Part shown: one piece after another, positions 5,137 through 5,231 of the stretch
Layout of the letters: each line of letters starts with the position of its first letter
How positions within the stretch are numbered: position 1 is the first letter of the stretch
Assembly: GCA_002394525.1 (NCBI GenBank)
Contig: DGUF01000039.1
Location: 1-5,231 of the forward strand
DNA: 5,231 bases
Source: Lachnospiraceae bacterium UBA4317
GTDB lineage: Bacteria > Bacillota_A > Clostridia > Lachnospirales > Lachnospiraceae
Direction of reading: 5' to 3'
Translations under genes and position numbers: made by a program
Notes under the pieces: model-generated
What the model saw: only the letters and a program-made list of their open reading frames with translations
The model's database searches: none
What the model was told of the DNA's origin: nothing

Positions 5137-5231
5137 ATGTCAGACGAAAGATTTGAAAACAAAAACGCATTTACAGACAGGGATGACCATGCGCCTTCGG
5201 AGAACACGACGGCGGGCTCTTCCTCTGACGG
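5137..5231 (+). CDS. Start of an unidentified protein, cut by the window edge
   Basis: An open frame begins MSDERFENKNAFTDRDDH and continues Ser/Thr/Gly-rich (TTAGSSSD) to the edge, with 31 complete codons visible. GAGAGG (5122-5127) lies nine bases before the ATG and serves as a ribosome binding site. It follows a strong terminator, so it needs its own promoter; TATAGA (5080-5085) is a possible -10 without a good -35. The hydrophilic, low-complexity N-terminus resembles the cytoplasmic linker that precedes a membrane anchor in some Clostridia envelope proteins, but nothing visible allows a function to be named. Confidence 0.65.
   Translation, partial: MSDERFENKNAFTDRDDHAPSENTTAGSSSD

Overview
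The window looks like a chromosomal piece of a GC-rich Firmicute of class Clostridia, most likely Lachnospiraceae-like. The evidence is a SCIFF precursor/maturase pair (a near-universal clostridial RiPP locus), a YlmH-type S4 protein, strong AAGGAG-type ribosome binding sites, a consensus sigma-A promoter and a classic U-tract terminator. Genus is not assigned. I see no transposase, tRNA, rRNA, CRISPR array or phage gene.

Layout. Positions 1-137 hold a probable ribosome binding site for a gene leaving the window to the left, and a near-consensus promoter (47-75) reading right. Positions 138-287 encode the SCIFF precursor peptide scfA, missing from a simple long-ORF list because it is only 49 codons. 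A 200-base non-coding, hairpin-rich spacer (288-487) separates it from scfB (488-1906), the radical SAM/SPASM maturase that forms the thioether in SCIFF. A small XRE-family regulator (1891-2148, minus strand) converges on scfB and overlaps its 3' end by 16 bases. A 206-base divergent intergenic region with GTAT/ATAC-type palindromes separates the regulator from ylmH (2355-3158). Then come a UDPGP-type nucleotidyltransferase (3312-4553), a conserved-looking 90-residue protein of unknown function (4685-4957), a strong terminator (4965-5022) and the first 31 codons of another gene (5137 to the edge).

How the parts work together. scfA and scfB form a precursor/maturase unit; the promoter lies before scfA, and the spacer could set a high peptide-to-enzyme ratio. 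The XRE protein may repress itself and/or ylmH through the shared divergent region. ylmH, the nucleotidyltransferase and the 90-residue gene run in the same direction with no clear terminator between them and may be partly co-transcribed up to the terminator at 4965-5022.

Points most worth a second look: (1) the SCIFF peptide has Gly at position 37, where characterised SCIFF peptides carry the Thr that accepts the thioether; (2) the scfA-scfB spacer can fold into a closed multi-branch structure; (3) four exact 10-base-phased TTTCAAACGA-like repeats (4631-4670) sit just before the ribosome binding site of the 90-residue gene; (4) ylmH has no Shine-Dalgarno and a -10 box at leaderless distance.
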